DNA from: JAMIFN01 sp035906235
Lineage (GTDB): Bacteria > Pseudomonadota > Gammaproteobacteria > Burkholderiales > Burkholderiaceae_C
DNA length: 64,000 nucleotides
Assembly: GCA_035906235.1 (NCBI GenBank)
Contig: JAMIFN010000132.1
Span: 1 to 64,000 of the forward strand
Direction: 5' to 3'
In this document: positions 1 through 9,502 of the stretch, in pieces
Layout: each line of letters starts with the position of its first letter
Position numbering within the stretch: position 1 is the first letter of the stretch
Notes under the pieces: model-generated
Database searches by the model: none
Told to the model about the DNA's origin: nothing
Seen by the model: the letters and a program-made list of their open reading frames with translations, nothing else
Made by a program: the position numbers and the translations under genes

Positions 1-1498
1 CAAACGATTTGGACATCATGGTGTCAAAATCTTGGTCATTGACGATATTGTCCACTTCCGCTTGCGTGTACAGCACCGGCCGATTGTCCGTCGTTACATC
101 CAAGGTACTGGTGTTGTAACTGCCACCTGTATAGGTGACATAGTTCGGGTTCATTTTGTTTTCGCTTGGCGGAATATTGGGGTGCAGCCCGCCAGGATTG
201 CTGCTCAGCACCGTGAAGTTACCTGCATTGAAGGTGTAGGTCAGATCAGCGTCGCCAGTTGGATAGTAGCCCTCGCCGAACACTTGACCATCGACGCCGT
301 GGAATTTCAGATTTAGCGCTTGGCCATTGCTAGGTGCAGCAGGCACGCAGGGACTAGCGGGTACTGAGGTGGGTGTAGGGCTGGGGGTATTGGTCGCCGT
401 TGGAACTGGCGTGGCCGTATCCGTAGCCGTTGGCACTGGTGTAGCCGTATCCGTAGCCGTTGGAACTGGTGTAGCTGTATCCGTAGCCGTTGGAACTGGT
501 GTAGCTGTATCCGTAGCTGTTGGTACAGGCGTAGCCGTATCCGTAGCCGTCGGTACAGGCGTTGCTGTATCCGTAGCTGTTGGAACTGGTGTTGCCGTAT
601 CCGTCGCCGTTGGAACTGGCGTGTTCGTGTTGGTAGCTGTTGGAACTGGTGTAGCCGTATCCGTAGCCGTTGGAACTGGTGTTGCCGTATCCGTCGCCGT
701 TGGAACTGGCGTGTTCGTGTTGGTAGCTGTTGGAACTGGTGTAGCCGTATCCGTAGCCGTTGGCACTGGGGTGTTCGTGGCGGTTGCGCCTGGAACAGGC
801 GTTGCCGTATCCGTAGCCGTCGGAACAGGCGTTGCCGTATCCGTAGCCGTCGGAACAGGCGTTGCCGTATCCGTAGCCGTTGGCACTGGTGTAGCCGTAT
901 CCGTAGCCGTCGGCACTGGTGTAGCTGTATCCGTAGCCGTTGGCACTGGTGTAGCTGTATCCGTAGCCGTTGGCACTGGTGTAGCCGTATCCGTAACTGT
1001 TGGAACTGGTGTTGCCGTATCCGTCGCCGTTGGAACTGGCGTCGCTGTATCCGTGGCCGTTGGAACTGGGGTGTTCGTGTTGGTTACCGTTGGAACTGGC
1101 GTATTCGTGTTGGTAGCCGTTGGAACTGGCGTATTCGTGTTGGTGGCCGTTGGAACTGGCGTATTCGTGTTGGTGGCCGTTGGAACTGGCGTGTTCGTGT
1201 TCGACCCAGGGACTGGTGTATTCGTATTCGAGCCCGGGGCTGAGGTATTGGTCGCCACAGGCACGGGTGTACTGGTACCTGTTTGCCCAGGCGCCGTTGG
1301 CCCTGGGGTATTGGTCACCACAGGCGCTGGTGTGTAGGTATTAGAGCCAGGTGCCGGCGTAAAAGTACTCGACCCTGGCGTTGGTGTCGTAATCACCCCC
1401 AAAACCAGATCATCGCTGCCGCCACCACAAGCTGCCAGCAACGCAGCCACAGCAGCAGAAATGCTGCCTGCCACCAGTTTTTTATTCGATATCTTCAT
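1..1498 (-). CDS. Secreted lipoprotein with long Pro/Thr repeat region (partial, 3' end outside window)
   Basis: The minus strand is open from about 1516 to the left edge of the window, so the C-terminus is missing. Starting at 1498 the protein begins MKISNKK and has a hydrophobic stretch ending in the lipobox LLAAC, with Cys24 followed by GGG; in-frame ATGs at 1507 and 1516 are alternatives and none has a strong ribosome site. After about 60 residues comes a region of roughly 270 residues built from ten-residue units of the type [10 protein letters not shown], then a non-repetitive domain (positions 1-360) that I do not recognise. The repeat probably acts as an extended, possibly glycosylated stalk; this is inference. 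It follows the DUF1302 gene by about 50 bp in the same direction and may share its transcript. The opposite strand is also open here, but only because of the repeat. Confidence 0.8.
   Translation of the reverse strand, partial: MKISNKKLVAGSISAAVAALLAACGGGSDDLVLGVITTPTPGSSTFTPAPGSNTYTPAPVVTNTPGPTAPGQTGTSTPVPVATNTSAPGSNTNTPVPGSNTNTPVPTATNTNTPVPTATNTNTPVPTATNTNTPVPTVTNTNTPVPTATDTATPVPTATDTATPVPTVTDTATPVPTATDTATPVPTATDTATPVPTATDTATPVPTATDTATPVPTATDTATPVPTATDTATPVPGATATNTPVPTATDTATPVPTATNTNTPVPTATDTATPVPTATDTATPVPTATNTNTPVPTATDTATPVPTATDTATPVPTATDTATPVPTATDTATPVPTATDTATPVPTATDTATPVPTATDTATPVPTATNTPSPTPTSVPASPCVPAAPSNGQALNLKFHGVDGQVFGEGYYPTGDADLTYTFNAGNFTVLSSNPGGLHPNIPPSENKMNPNYVTYTGGSYNTSTLDVTTDNRPVLYTQAEVDNIVNDQDFDTMMSKSF
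388..1215. repeat. 30-bp in-frame tandem repeat (about 27 units)
   Basis: The text has an exact 30-bp period, with units such as GTTGGAACTGGTGTAGCCGT continuing into ATCCGTAGCC. Units differ mainly by silent changes on the minus strand, with variant units encoding [10 protein letters not shown] grouped at the right end. The period is ten codons, so gain or loss of units keeps the lipoprotein in frame. Such arrays often vary in copy number between strains. Confidence 0.9.
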
Positions 1499-1547
1499 AC
1501 ATTTCATCCATTTCATGAGCAACTAAGTTTTTGGCAACCTGTCGCAT

Positions 1548-3305
1548 TTAGAAGGTATATTTAACCCCAAGACCCACAAAGTCTCTATCCGTCAAAACCC
1601 TAGAGCCGAAGTCATCGGTGGATGGCTTGCCGAGCCAATTGACATAGCTCGCACTTAATTGTAAATTCCCACGCGTAAACTCCGTGGATACACCGAAAAT
1701 CTTATCGCCCTTGCCTCCCAAATTGCTGAGCATATTTTGCCCCAAAAGCTGTTGGCTATAGCTGATTGGTACGCTCAAATCCCACCCCTCGGCAATACCT
1801 GGGTAATCGAGCTGGAAGCGAGCCTGAACACCTAGGTTATTTTTCGAATACAAACGCAGCTGATCCACAACAGGCCTAACCCCTGCGGTAAACGGCAATT
1901 CCGTTGCTTTCAGGCCACTAACATTAACCCATGCGGCCTCTGCCAATAAAAGTGTTCTAGGCGCCAAGAAAGTGCGCCCAAAATTAGCAAAAGTATTGAG
2001 GTTGATTTGTGTCAGATTGGCGGTTGTTGGGCCATAAATCGGCTTTGTAACCGTTCCGAATTTGGCAACTACATTATCATTACCGGCCAACACGGGCGCA
2101 CCGCGTCGGTGAGCGATTTCACCGCCCACGACAAATTCGCCTAAAGAGGTGGTAAAACTCGCACCCAATAAATGAACATTAGGCTGGTAAAAGCGCTGCC
2201 AATAATCTGGCGTCCCAGCCGCGCCAGCCACATTTTTATACATAATGAGTGGCATAGGAACCCGCTCATGGTATCGAAGGTAATAGATACCCAACTCAGT
2301 TTCTTCAGAGACGCGTTGTCGCAAGCCTATTCCTGCAGATCCATTTTTATCAGGAGTGATATCATCGCGAACATCACCACCGGCGGGATTTGCCGATGGC
2401 TTTCCTGCTGCGCTATTGAGTTCTGGCAAACGCCCATTAAATGGCAACACACGACACCCTTGCCCAGGAACCCACTCTGTTAAACAGCGCCCACCGGGGC
2501 CAATAATGTCGCTTCGAGCCAGATAGCTACCTGGCGCATCAATGACGGTAGGATGCCAGCCAAATTGATAATGTGCCAACAGGGTAGTTTTTGGCCCTAC
2601 CTGCCACGACATCGAAATTTGGTCTTCCGGCAACATGATTTCTTTAATTTCAGTGCCTGGCACATTGGCCTTACTACCATCTAAAGGCCCTTGCGCCATC
2701 GAAATATTAGGGAAGAACAAACTTTCACCCCAGCTCACGACATGGCGACCCAATTTGATATTAGCACGACGGCCAAAAATGTCCGTATTTGTATAAGCAT
2801 AAGCATCCAAAAACCTAGAGTAGCCTCCGTGGAGTCGTTTTGCCTCAGCAGAGAATGCCCCTCTTGCCGCGTCGTTGCTGTTTCTGATATCGATATCTGT
2901 CCCAGTTGGGATTTTTCCATTATTAAGGAATGGTTTAAATTTATCCGGCCGGCTATCCGTGCCACGATGGTACACATCATCATAAAATGTAGAACCATTG
3001 AGAACAAACCCCGAATCACCTTTGCTTAATTTGGTTTGGAAAAGTGCGCTAGCACGGTTATTCACTAACGACCACTGATCAAAGTTGTTGTCGCCATCGT
3101 TATAGCGAACCGCCCACATATTTCGCTCGCCAGTCAATAAGGGATCTGGCTTAGCAACCCGCATAGCCACATTATAACTAGCCGTAATGCTCCAGTCCAA
3201 ATTTACCCCGTTCTCAAACTCAATGGTTTCACCGGCTTGCGCTGCACCCATGACCATCACGCTGAGAGCCAAGGATAAAGTCGTTTTTTTGAAATTTGTT
3301 TTCAT
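1548..3305 (-). CDS. DUF1302 family outer-membrane protein
   Basis: 585 residues. The first 25 residues form a clear signal peptide ending in AAQA, followed by GETIEFENGVNLDWS, which is typical of the DUF1302 family. The C-terminus ends VKYTF, a terminal aromatic as in beta-barrel proteins, and the body has many alternating short strands. DUF1302 proteins are regularly found next to DUF1329 proteins, often close to pathways for hydrophobic compounds such as steroids or aromatics; their exact function is not established. Here the DUF1329 gene lies 23 bp upstream in the same direction. By eye this gene is richer in A+T than most of the window. No strong ribosome site precedes the ATG at 3305. 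Confidence 0.85.
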   Translation of the reverse strand: MKTNFKKTTLSLALSVMVMGAAQAGETIEFENGVNLDWSITASYNVAMRVAKPDPLLTGERNMWAVRYNDGDNNFDQWSLVNNRASALFQTKLSKGDSGFVLNGSTFYDDVYHRGTDSRPDKFKPFLNNGKIPTGTDIDIRNSNDAARGAFSAEAKRLHGGYSRFLDAYAYTNTDIFGRRANIKLGRHVVSWGESLFFPNISMAQGPLDGSKANVPGTEIKEIMLPEDQISMSWQVGPKTTLLAHYQFGWHPTVIDAPGSYLARSDIIGPGGRCLTEWVPGQGCRVLPFNGRLPELNSAAGKPSANPAGGDVRDDITPDKNGSAGIGLRQRVSEETELGIYYLRYHERVPMPLIMYKNVAGAAGTPDYWQRFYQPNVHLLGASFTTSLGEFVVGGEIAHRRGAPVLAGNDNVVAKFGTVTKPIYGPTTANLTQINLNTFANFGRTFLAPRTLLLAEAAWVNVSGLKATELPFTAGVRPVVDQLRLYSKNNLGVQARFQLDYPGIAEGWDLSVPISYSQQLLGQNMLSNLGGKGDKIFGVSTEFTRGNLQLSASYVNWLGKPSTDDFGSRVLTDRDFVGLGVKYTF

Positions 3306-3328
3306 GGTATCTCTGTTAAAGTTTTAGT

Positions 3329-4726
3329 TTAATTACCCATAGAACGCAGGGATTCTGGGCTGAATTGCGAGGCTTTCAGATCCCCCCTATTCAAAATCGG
3401 TGCTTTTGGCATTTCTTGAAATAAGTTGTAGGCAATATATGTTCCAGAGCTTAATTCATGATAAAAACTGGCGCCGATTTCCCAAGCTTTCATATCATAA
3501 GCATAGTAGTAATTAGCCATCGCATTACGCCACAATTTACCGCGACCATCATAGTAGTCAGCAATGAGTGTATGCCAAGTGTCTTCGTCCGCGTAATGCA
3601 TTCTTTTTGAATAAAGATGACGATAGCCAGACTTTAAATCCGCCTCGATCACCCAAACGCGGCGCAACTCATACCGCATAAAATCAGGATTAGCATGCCC
3701 GGATTTTAATAAATCACTATATTTTAGTTTATTGTTAATCTTATAAGCATCCATGGGTACAAAAATTTCTTTTTTCCCAACAATTTTCCAGTTATAACGC
3801 TCGGGCGAGCCATTGAATAGCCGATCCGAATCGATGGTCATCCGCCCGTTCACGCCAGCCATGGGCTGGTCAAAACCAAACTCGGGCAACTGGCGCACAC
3901 GGCGCGTGCCCGCATCATAGATCCACGCCAAGCGCTTATCCTTGGCATAGGTATTGGGCTCCAGCGCCGTCAGCACAGTACCCTTTTCGCGTTCAGGCTT
4001 GAGAACTGCCAACAAGACATACGCAGCCACACCACTGGCCTCCATTGGATCACCCAAGGTTGCGGGATCATTCAAGGGCACCAGATTGGTATTGAGGGTA
4101 CGCGACCATACGATTTTGCCATCTGCAGCAACCACGGCTGTGTCACGGTCCACGACCTCGGTCCAGGCGCGATGCGGCATGATTAAGTTCCACGCAGCCT
4201 CTTGGCCGGACTTGGGGATAGGGAAGGGAATCGTGCCTTTAAAACCCTTAAAGGCCAAGCCCCCATCCGTCAACTCGGCACCCAAGGCGTTTTTCTTGAC
4301 GACAGCGCAGATTTCATCACTGTAGCGAAAGTCGCGGTGCGAGGGATAGATAGGCATTTTGAAGGTCGCGCCATATTTTTGAAACATGGCTTTTTGCCCA
4401 TCGGTCAGCTTATCCTCGTACTGCGCCATATTGTCAGCCGTAATGACGAACAAAGGTTTCTCGTTGGCATAAGGATCGGGCGAAAACTGCCCCACATTGG
4501 GGCGATAAGGAATTCCAGGCGGGCTGCCTAGCCATTTACCACTGAATGCGGGAATGCTCCCCTCTTTGTTTCCGGTTTTTTCTGCCCCGATGCAGGTGAG
4601 GTCTTTGCCAAGTCGCTCGGCCTCAACCGCGGTGATTTTTGCCTGGACCGATGTGGCGCACACGGCGGCGGCAGCCACCACGCCCAAGCGCAGCAGCCAT
4701 GATTTGTTCAGCAATGGTGTTCGCAT
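3329..4726 (-). CDS. DUF1329 family periplasmic/outer-membrane-associated protein
   Basis: 465 residues from the ATG at 4726, chosen because AAGGAG lies eight bases upstream and the product then starts MRTPLLNKSW with a signal peptide ending SVQA. An upstream in-frame start at 4795 would bury the signal peptide and is rejected. Family features include the early LTCIGAEKTGNK, the IPAFSGKW segment and the late tyrosine-rich NYYYAYDMKAWEIG. DUF1329 proteins have a LolB-like beta fold and accompany DUF1302 proteins; the pair is thought to act at the outer membrane on hydrophobic molecules. The two genes form the front of a three-gene unit with the lipoprotein gene. The function here is not shown by the sequence. 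Confidence 0.85.
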   Translation of the reverse strand: MRTPLLNKSWLLRLGVVAAAAVCATSVQAKITAVEAERLGKDLTCIGAEKTGNKEGSIPAFSGKWLGSPPGIPYRPNVGQFSPDPYANEKPLFVITADNMAQYEDKLTDGQKAMFQKYGATFKMPIYPSHRDFRYSDEICAVVKKNALGAELTDGGLAFKGFKGTIPFPIPKSGQEAAWNLIMPHRAWTEVVDRDTAVVAADGKIVWSRTLNTNLVPLNDPATLGDPMEASGVAAYVLLAVLKPEREKGTVLTALEPNTYAKDKRLAWIYDAGTRRVRQLPEFGFDQPMAGVNGRMTIDSDRLFNGSPERYNWKIVGKKEIFVPMDAYKINNKLKYSDLLKSGHANPDFMRYELRRVWVIEADLKSGYRHLYSKRMHYADEDTWHTLIADYYDGRGKLWRNAMANYYYAYDMKAWEIGASFYHELSSGTYIAYNLFQEMPKAPILNRGDLKASQFSPESLRSMGN

Positions 4727-5002
4727 CCAATGACTCCTTGCCCAAAATTCAGGGAAGGCAAAAGCCCGCAGCCTGAAACTACAGGTAACCATCATAAATG
4801 GCAGCCTGCATAAGGACCGTGAACTTCGGGCATTATCCGCCTAGGGGTTTCCACCAAAACGAAAAAAAACACCTGTTGATGAGATCCCCCACAGACATTC
4901 ATCCTGCAAACTGCGCAGAGTCTTTGCACCGTACAATTGCACAAAAACAACAAAACTCCCTTATTGAAGCCAGCCGCACTTCCCATCCCAACCGATCTCT
5001 CC

Positions 5003-5308
5003 ATGCCTGACCTAGCCTTTGCAGAACATCCCGACATACACATGCTGTACGACTCCGATGCCTTTAGCCTCGTACGCCTACTTGCCCAATATGCACTAGG
5101 AACATCATCCGTCGCCGCCATCCCTCGTCATGGTTTTGAAATCGTCGACAAACAGGCAGGCAAACAGGTGTATCTAGATGGCGCGTGGGCGGAGTTTTTC
5201 CAGCAAGAATGGCGTGCGTGGGAATACAAAAACAGTACGCAGGAAGACTTGGATACGCTGCTAGAGCAATACGCGCAACTGGCGCAAAACCCTGTGCGAC
5301 TGCACTAA
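5003..5308 (+). CDS. DUF3567 family protein
   Basis: About 101 residues from the ATG at 5003 ([10 protein letters not shown]); the family core begins at HMLYDSD, so an internal start at 5042 is also possible, and neither has a clear ribosome site. Conserved blocks are [41 protein letters not shown], and the end [10 protein letters not shown] with a preceding [15 protein letters not shown] helix. DUF3567 is a small cytosolic family typical of Burkholderiales with no assigned function. It lies 11 bp ahead of pth in the same direction and may be cotranscribed with it, and is divergent from the DUF1329 gene. Confidence 0.75.
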   Translation: MPDLAFAEHPDIHMLYDSDAFSLVRLLAQYALGTSSVAAIPRHGFEIVDKQAGKQVYLDGAWAEFFQQEWRAWEYKNSTQEDLDTLLEQYAQLAQNPVRLH

Positions 5309-5319
5309 TTAAGGTTTTT

Positions 5320-5943
5320 ATGGGTATTCAACTGATCGTCGGGTTGGGCAATCCTGGCGCGGAATATGCCAAAACTCGGCACAACGCCGGTTTTTGGCTG
5401 ATCGACGCCGTGGCGCAGGACTTAGGTCTGCGTTTACAGCCAGAAAAAAACTACCGCGGCTTAGTAGGGCGCGGCACTTACCGAGGGCAAAATTTATGGC
5501 TCTTGCAACCGCAGACTTTTATGAATGCTTCAGGGCAATCCGTGGCAGCTTTGGCTCGTTTTTTCAAAATTCCGCCGCAAGACATTCTGGTGGCTCACGA
5601 CGAATTGGATCTAGCACCTGGCGAAGCAAAACTCAAATTGGGTGGCAGCCATGCTGGGCATAATGGTTTGCGTGATATCCACACGCAACTCGGTAGCGAC
5701 CAATATTGGCGCTTACGCTTAGGTGTGGGGCATCCTGGACAAAAATCCGAGGTCGTCGGCTGGGTTCTACAAAAACCTCCAGCCGATGAACACGATGCCA
5801 TCCATGGCGCAATTACCCGCTGCTTGCAGGCTTTGCCTGATGTGTTAGCTGGCAACATGGATAAAGCCACAGCCCACATCCACACCAGTCAAGCACCGCG
5901 CCCAAAAAAACCACGCGCATCGGCTAACCCGCCTACGCTTTAA
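5320..5943 (+). CDS. pth: Peptidyl-tRNA hydrolase
   Basis: 207 residues starting [13 protein letters not shown]; the ATG at 5320 has AAGG nine bases upstream. It frees tRNA from peptidyl-tRNA that dropped off ribosomes. The family signature is complete: GLGNPG, the catalytic His in [17 protein letters not shown], the Asp in VAHDELDL, and [13 protein letters not shown]. The C-terminus carries a basic Pro-rich tail ([12 protein letters not shown]) beyond the usual fold. In many bacteria pth follows the gene for ribosomal protein L25; here it follows a DUF3567 gene instead. Confidence 0.97.
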   Translation: MGIQLIVGLGNPGAEYAKTRHNAGFWLIDAVAQDLGLRLQPEKNYRGLVGRGTYRGQNLWLLQPQTFMNASGQSVAALARFFKIPPQDILVAHDELDLAPGEAKLKLGGSHAGHNGLRDIHTQLGSDQYWRLRLGVGHPGQKSEVVGWVLQKPPADEHDAIHGAITRCLQALPDVLAGNMDKATAHIHTSQAPRPKKPRASANPPTL

Positions 5944-6033
5944 ACCCACTCCCCACCCATCTACGCCAGAATGGGCACACAAACGCCCCCAACTCCGTAC
6001 AATGTCTGTGCTGCGAACGCGGGAGGATGCATC

Positions 6034-6369
6034 ATGAATACAGTAAGCCTTCGTCTCCTATCGGGATGTTTTACAGGACTCATACTGGCCGCTGCCAGCC
6101 CATTGGCTATGGCGCAAGCGCCGCGCCACCAGGATATTGAAAGTATCGCCACTATCGATGTGACGCTGTACATCTGCGCCAAGGCTCATCCCAGTGGCTT
6201 GACTGCGCTCAAAGCGAAACTCGAGAAAAATTTGCAAACAATGAGTAGCCCTGCCCCCGTCTTGCGCGCGGCCAAGTCTTACTCCAACCTCTACAACTCC
6301 CAACTCAATGCCATGCTAGAGATCAGCAAACAAGAACGCACACAGTTCTGCAAAGAGGCCGCGCTGTAG
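6034..6369 (+). CDS. Small secreted protein of unknown function
   Basis: 111 residues from the ATG at 6034, which has GGGAGG seven bases upstream. Residues 1-28 form a signal peptide (LLSGCFTGLILAAASPLAMAQA); the Cys inside it is not at a proper lipobox position, so a signal peptidase I substrate is more likely. The mature part is about 80 residues, mostly helical by composition, with two cysteines (one in TLYICAKAH, one in TQFCKEAAL) that could form a disulfide. I do not recognise the family. It stands alone between pth and the GspE-like gene. Overall form resembles the two small secreted proteins at 19.2-20.1 kb (an N-terminal and a C-terminal Cys), but the motif shared by those two is absent. 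Confidence 0.7.
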   Translation: MNTVSLRLLSGCFTGLILAAASPLAMAQAPRHQDIESIATIDVTLYICAKAHPSGLTALKAKLEKNLQTMSSPAPVLRAAKSYSNLYNSQLNAMLEISKQERTQFCKEAAL

Positions 6370-6412
6370 CCCCACCATCCTTATCAATCACGCAGGACCC
6401 CATTTTGCGTAG

Positions 6413-8287
6413 ATGGCGTCAAAACTCCCGCACAATGCCAACATGATGATGCCCCCCCCCCCTGCCCCAGAATCTGCTGCCCGCGCTAAAAAGCACGACT
6501 TCCTTGGTCTTGTCGATTGGCGGCGTTTGGTGGATTGGTTGCAAGAAGATGGGGTGGTCACAGCCCAAGAACATCAGCAAACGATAGCCCGATGCGCCCA
6601 GGCAGAAAGTGCGCAAGATGCCTTGGTGCGTTTGGCCGCAATCGGCATCGAACGCGCGCGTGACGGTAAGTCGATGGACATCGAAGACTTAACGCAATAC
6701 CTCGCCGACCGCGCGGGTTTGCCATATATGCGCATCGACCCCTTGCGCGTAGATGTGGGCAAAGTGGCCGAAGCCATGAGCGCCAACTACGCTGAGCGCC
6801 ACCAAATCCTGCCCGTGCAAGTCACCCCCAGCGAAGTGGTAGTGGCCACCGCCCAGCCCTTTGCTGCCGATTGGATTGCCGAAGTCGAACGCCAAACGCG
6901 TAAAAGCGTGCGCATGGTGGTGAGCAATCCACAAGACATCACGCGCTATATCACCGAATTTTTTACGCTCGCTCGCTCGGTGCGCGCCGCCATACGCACG
7001 GGCGCAGGCAGCCAAGGCACGGTCAATTTTGAACAACTGGTTGAGCTTGGCAAAGGCAATAAGAGTCTCGATGCCAACGACCAGGGTGTGGTGCAGCTGG
7101 TCGATTGGCTGTGGCAGTACGCCTTTGACCAACGCGCCAGCGATATCCACCTTGAACCCCGGCGCGATCAGGCCGTGGTGCGTTTCCGCATCGACGGCGT
7201 GTTGCACACGGTTTACCAGCTGCCCATGGGCGTGCTGGTGGCCATGACCGCACGCATCAAACTGTTGGCGCGCATGGATGTGGTCGAACGCCGCCGCCCG
7301 CAGGACGGGCGCATCAAAACCCGCAACAGCAAGGGTGAAGAGGTGGAAATGCGCCTCTCGTCCATGCCCACGGCTTTTGGCGAGAAAATGGTGATGCGGA
7401 TTTTTGACCCCGAATCGGCCGTCAAAACCCTGACACAGCTGGGCTTTAGTCGCCACGACAGCGAACGCTGGGAAAAACTCACCGCCCGCCCCAATGGCAT
7501 TATTTTGGTCACAGGCCCCACAGGATCGGGTAAAACCACCACGCTCTACTCCACACTCAAGCGCTTGGCCACCGATGCCGTGAATGTGGCCACCATCGAA
7601 GACCCGATCGAGATGATCGAGCCGGCCTTTAACCAAACCCAAGCGCAGCCGCAGCTCGATTTTGGTTTTGCTGAAGGCGTGCGCACCCTGATGCGGCAAG
7701 ACCCCGACATCATCATGATTGGTGAAATTCGCGACTTGGCCACAGCAGAAATGGCGATTCAGGCCGCGCTCACGGGGCATTTGGTGTTTTCGACCTTGCA
7801 CACCAACGACGCGCCTTCGGCGATTTCGCGCTTGGTGGATTTAGGTGTGCCGCCCTATTTACTCAACGCCACCATTTTGGGCGTGCTGGCCCAGCGCCTA
7901 GTACGCGCCCTGTGCAAAGAGTGCCGCCAAAAAGACACCACGCACGAGCAGCAAAGCCTCTTGGCCGAAGCCGTCAAACCCTGGGACATCAAGGGTGAAT
8001 ATCGAGGCTACCGCGCGGTGGGCTGCATCGAGTGCCGCATGACGGGCTACCGGGGGCGCGTGGGCATTTACGAGCTGCTGAGCATCAGCGAGCAATTCAA
8101 AGCCCAGGTTGGCGAAAGCCCCGATATGGACGCGCTCCGCGCCCAAGCCATCAAAGACGGCATGCGCCCCCTGCGCTTGGCTGGCAGTCTGCGCGTGGCC
8201 GATGGCAGCACCACGCTGGAAGAAGTCTTGGCCGCCACCCCGCCTGCACCCAAAATGAAAAAAGCGCAGCCTACGGCTACGCCTTGA
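6413..8287 (+). CDS. GspE/PilB-type secretion ATPase (orphan)
   Basis: 624 residues. This is a cytosolic hexameric ATPase of the kind that powers type II secretion or type IV pilus assembly. An N-terminal MshEN-like domain (about 20-190) precedes the ATPase: Walker A GPTGSGKTTT near residue 367, the Asp box region IEDPIEMIEP, Walker B DPDIIMIGEIRD near 430, His box FSTLHTND near 456, and a zinc-binding tetracysteine CKEC...CIEC (about 500-541). A Pro-rich run (MMMPPPPAPE) near the start makes the exact start uncertain. No other secretion or pilus gene is nearby, so which machine it serves cannot be told from the window. Confidence 0.9.
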   Translation: MASKLPHNANMMMPPPPAPESAARAKKHDFLGLVDWRRLVDWLQEDGVVTAQEHQQTIARCAQAESAQDALVRLAAIGIERARDGKSMDIEDLTQYLADRAGLPYMRIDPLRVDVGKVAEAMSANYAERHQILPVQVTPSEVVVATAQPFAADWIAEVERQTRKSVRMVVSNPQDITRYITEFFTLARSVRAAIRTGAGSQGTVNFEQLVELGKGNKSLDANDQGVVQLVDWLWQYAFDQRASDIHLEPRRDQAVVRFRIDGVLHTVYQLPMGVLVAMTARIKLLARMDVVERRRPQDGRIKTRNSKGEEVEMRLSSMPTAFGEKMVMRIFDPESAVKTLTQLGFSRHDSERWEKLTARPNGIILVTGPTGSGKTTTLYSTLKRLATDAVNVATIEDPIEMIEPAFNQTQAQPQLDFGFAEGVRTLMRQDPDIIMIGEIRDLATAEMAIQAALTGHLVFSTLHTNDAPSAISRLVDLGVPPYLLNATILGVLAQRLVRALCKECRQKDTTHEQQSLLAEAVKPWDIKGEYRGYRAVGCIECRMTGYRGRVGIYELLSISEQFKAQVGESPDMDALRAQAIKDGMRPLRLAGSLRVADGSTTLEEVLAATPPAPKMKKAQPTATP

Positions 8288-8291
8288 TTTT

Positions 8292-8348
8292 TCAGGCCAT
8301 TTTTGGCAATTCAGGCCGTAAAACCTGCCTGAATAGCTCCTAAAAATG
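8292..8348 (+). repeat. Dispersed repeat copy 1
   Basis: Contains AGGCCGTAAAACCTGCCTGA at 8313 followed by ATAGCTC, preceded by TTTTTGGCAATTC. It begins just after the GspE-like stop codon, in the gap between convergent genes. Confidence 0.9.
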
Positions 8349-8377
8349 AAGCAGCCTCAACACTGGGTTCAAGCTTG

Positions 8378-8436
8378 TTTTCAGGGTATTTTCGATGTTA
8401 TAGGCCGTAAAACCTGCCTGAGCAGCTCCCAAATCA
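8378..8436 (+). repeat. Dispersed repeat copy 2
   Basis: Near-consensus copy with TTTTCAGGGTATTTTCGATG, then AGGCCGTAAAACCTGCCTGA at 8402 and GCAGCTC. It is in direct orientation to copy 1, about 89 bp away, and lies about 20 bp past the suhB stop. Confidence 0.92.
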
Positions 8437-8457
8437 GGAGCAATCAAGCTCCACTCT

Positions 8458-9306
8458 TTACAGCACTTGGTATTTGCTGAACTCTGCCAGCCACTGCACC
8501 ATTTGCCCGTAGATGCGTGGATTGGCAGCCAAGCATTCGCGTTGCTCAAGGAAGTCGCTTTCAAACTCGCCCGTGAAATTGCCGATCAGGCCGCCCGCCT
8601 CTTGCACCAGCAGCGCGCCTGCTGCCATATCCCAAGATGCCAGGCCTTTTTCAAAATAACCATCGCTCATGCCCATGGCGACAAAGGCCAAATCCAGCGC
8701 GGCAGAACCTGTGCGGCGCACGCCCGCACACTTTTGCATGGCCAGTTTGTACAGGCGCAAATGCTCATCAATATTGTCCCCAGGGCGCAGCGCCAAACCT
8801 GTGGTCAGCAGGCAATCGGACAGCTGGGTGCGTTTGCCCACGCGCATACGCTTTTCGTTCAAAAATGCGCCACGGCCTTTGGTGGCGGTGTACAAATCGT
8901 TGCGCACGGGGTCGTAAATCACCGCCTGCTCCAGCTTGCCTGCTACTTGCAGGGCGATGCTGGTGCAATACATGGGAAAACCGTGCAAATAGTTGCTGGT
9001 GCCGTCCAGCGGATCGATGATCCAAACGAAATCGGAGCCCTGATTGCCGTGCTGCGCACCCGACTCTTCGGCCAGCACCGCGTGGCGCGGATAGGCTTCG
9101 AGCAGGGTTTCGATGATGATTTTTTCGGCCGCCTCGTCCACCTCGCTGACCATGTCGTTGAGCTGCTTGCGCGCTACGCGCACGCTGTCGAGATCCATCG
9201 AGGCACGGTTGATGATGCCGCCAGCGGCACGCGCCGCTTTGATGGCGATATTGAGCATAGGGTGCAAGCTAGCGCCCGCGACAGCAGGTTTGGAATAGGT
9301 GGACAT
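8458..9306 (-). CDS. suhB: Inositol-1-monophosphatase family protein
   Basis: 282 residues from ATG 9306 (MSTYSKP); an internal ATG at 9258 (MLNIAIKAARAAG) is where many family members start, and neither has a clear ribosome site. Metal and substrate motifs are all present: the Glu pair in VLAEESGAQ, WIIDPLDGTSNYLHGF, and SWDMAAGALLVQEAGG. The protein hydrolyses inositol monophosphate and related phosphates; in proteobacteria SuhB also joins the ribosomal RNA antitermination complex. It is transcribed toward the GspE-like gene and away from parB. Confidence 0.93.
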   Translation of the reverse strand: MSTYSKPAVAGASLHPMLNIAIKAARAAGGIINRASMDLDSVRVARKQLNDMVSEVDEAAEKIIIETLLEAYPRHAVLAEESGAQHGNQGSDFVWIIDPLDGTSNYLHGFPMYCTSIALQVAGKLEQAVIYDPVRNDLYTATKGRGAFLNEKRMRVGKRTQLSDCLLTTGLALRPGDNIDEHLRLYKLAMQKCAGVRRTGSAALDLAFVAMGMSDGYFEKGLASWDMAAGALLVQEAGGLIGNFTGEFESDFLEQRECLAANPRIYGQMVQWLAEFSKYQVL

Positions 9307-9502
9307 GGCAAATTGTTCAAAGAGCAAAGAAAAGCGCCTAGACAAAACAAGGACTAGGCGATTGGAATGGCGCGTATTTTCCCACGAACTGCGCCTGCTT
9401 GCACGGCCGATGCGTGAAACAGGAGCGGACTAACTGCCAGCTCAGTCACTGGCGCTACACTCTGCGCCTGAAAAATACGGATTTGGCGAAAAGGTTTCAC
9501 GC

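Noticed and set aside
388..1215. CRISPR or satellite array in the 30-bp repeat
   Set aside because: Units touch each other without spacers and keep an open ten-codon frame within a lipoprotein gene.
327..1337. Open frame on the plus strand encoding a Val/Gly-rich repeat protein
   Set aside because: It is the mirror of the minus-strand repeat, which has a lipobox signal, a continuing frame and neighbours in the same direction. The plus-strand product has no signal peptide and no ribosome site.
6689..7801. Long open frame of 370 codons opposite the GspE-like gene
   Set aside because: It is a shadow of a strongly supported ATPase gene; the His/Gly/Ala-rich product resembles no family and simply mirrors codon bias.
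8467..9357. Open frame of 296 codons opposite suhB
   Set aside because: Shadow of suhB, whose catalytic motifs are complete.
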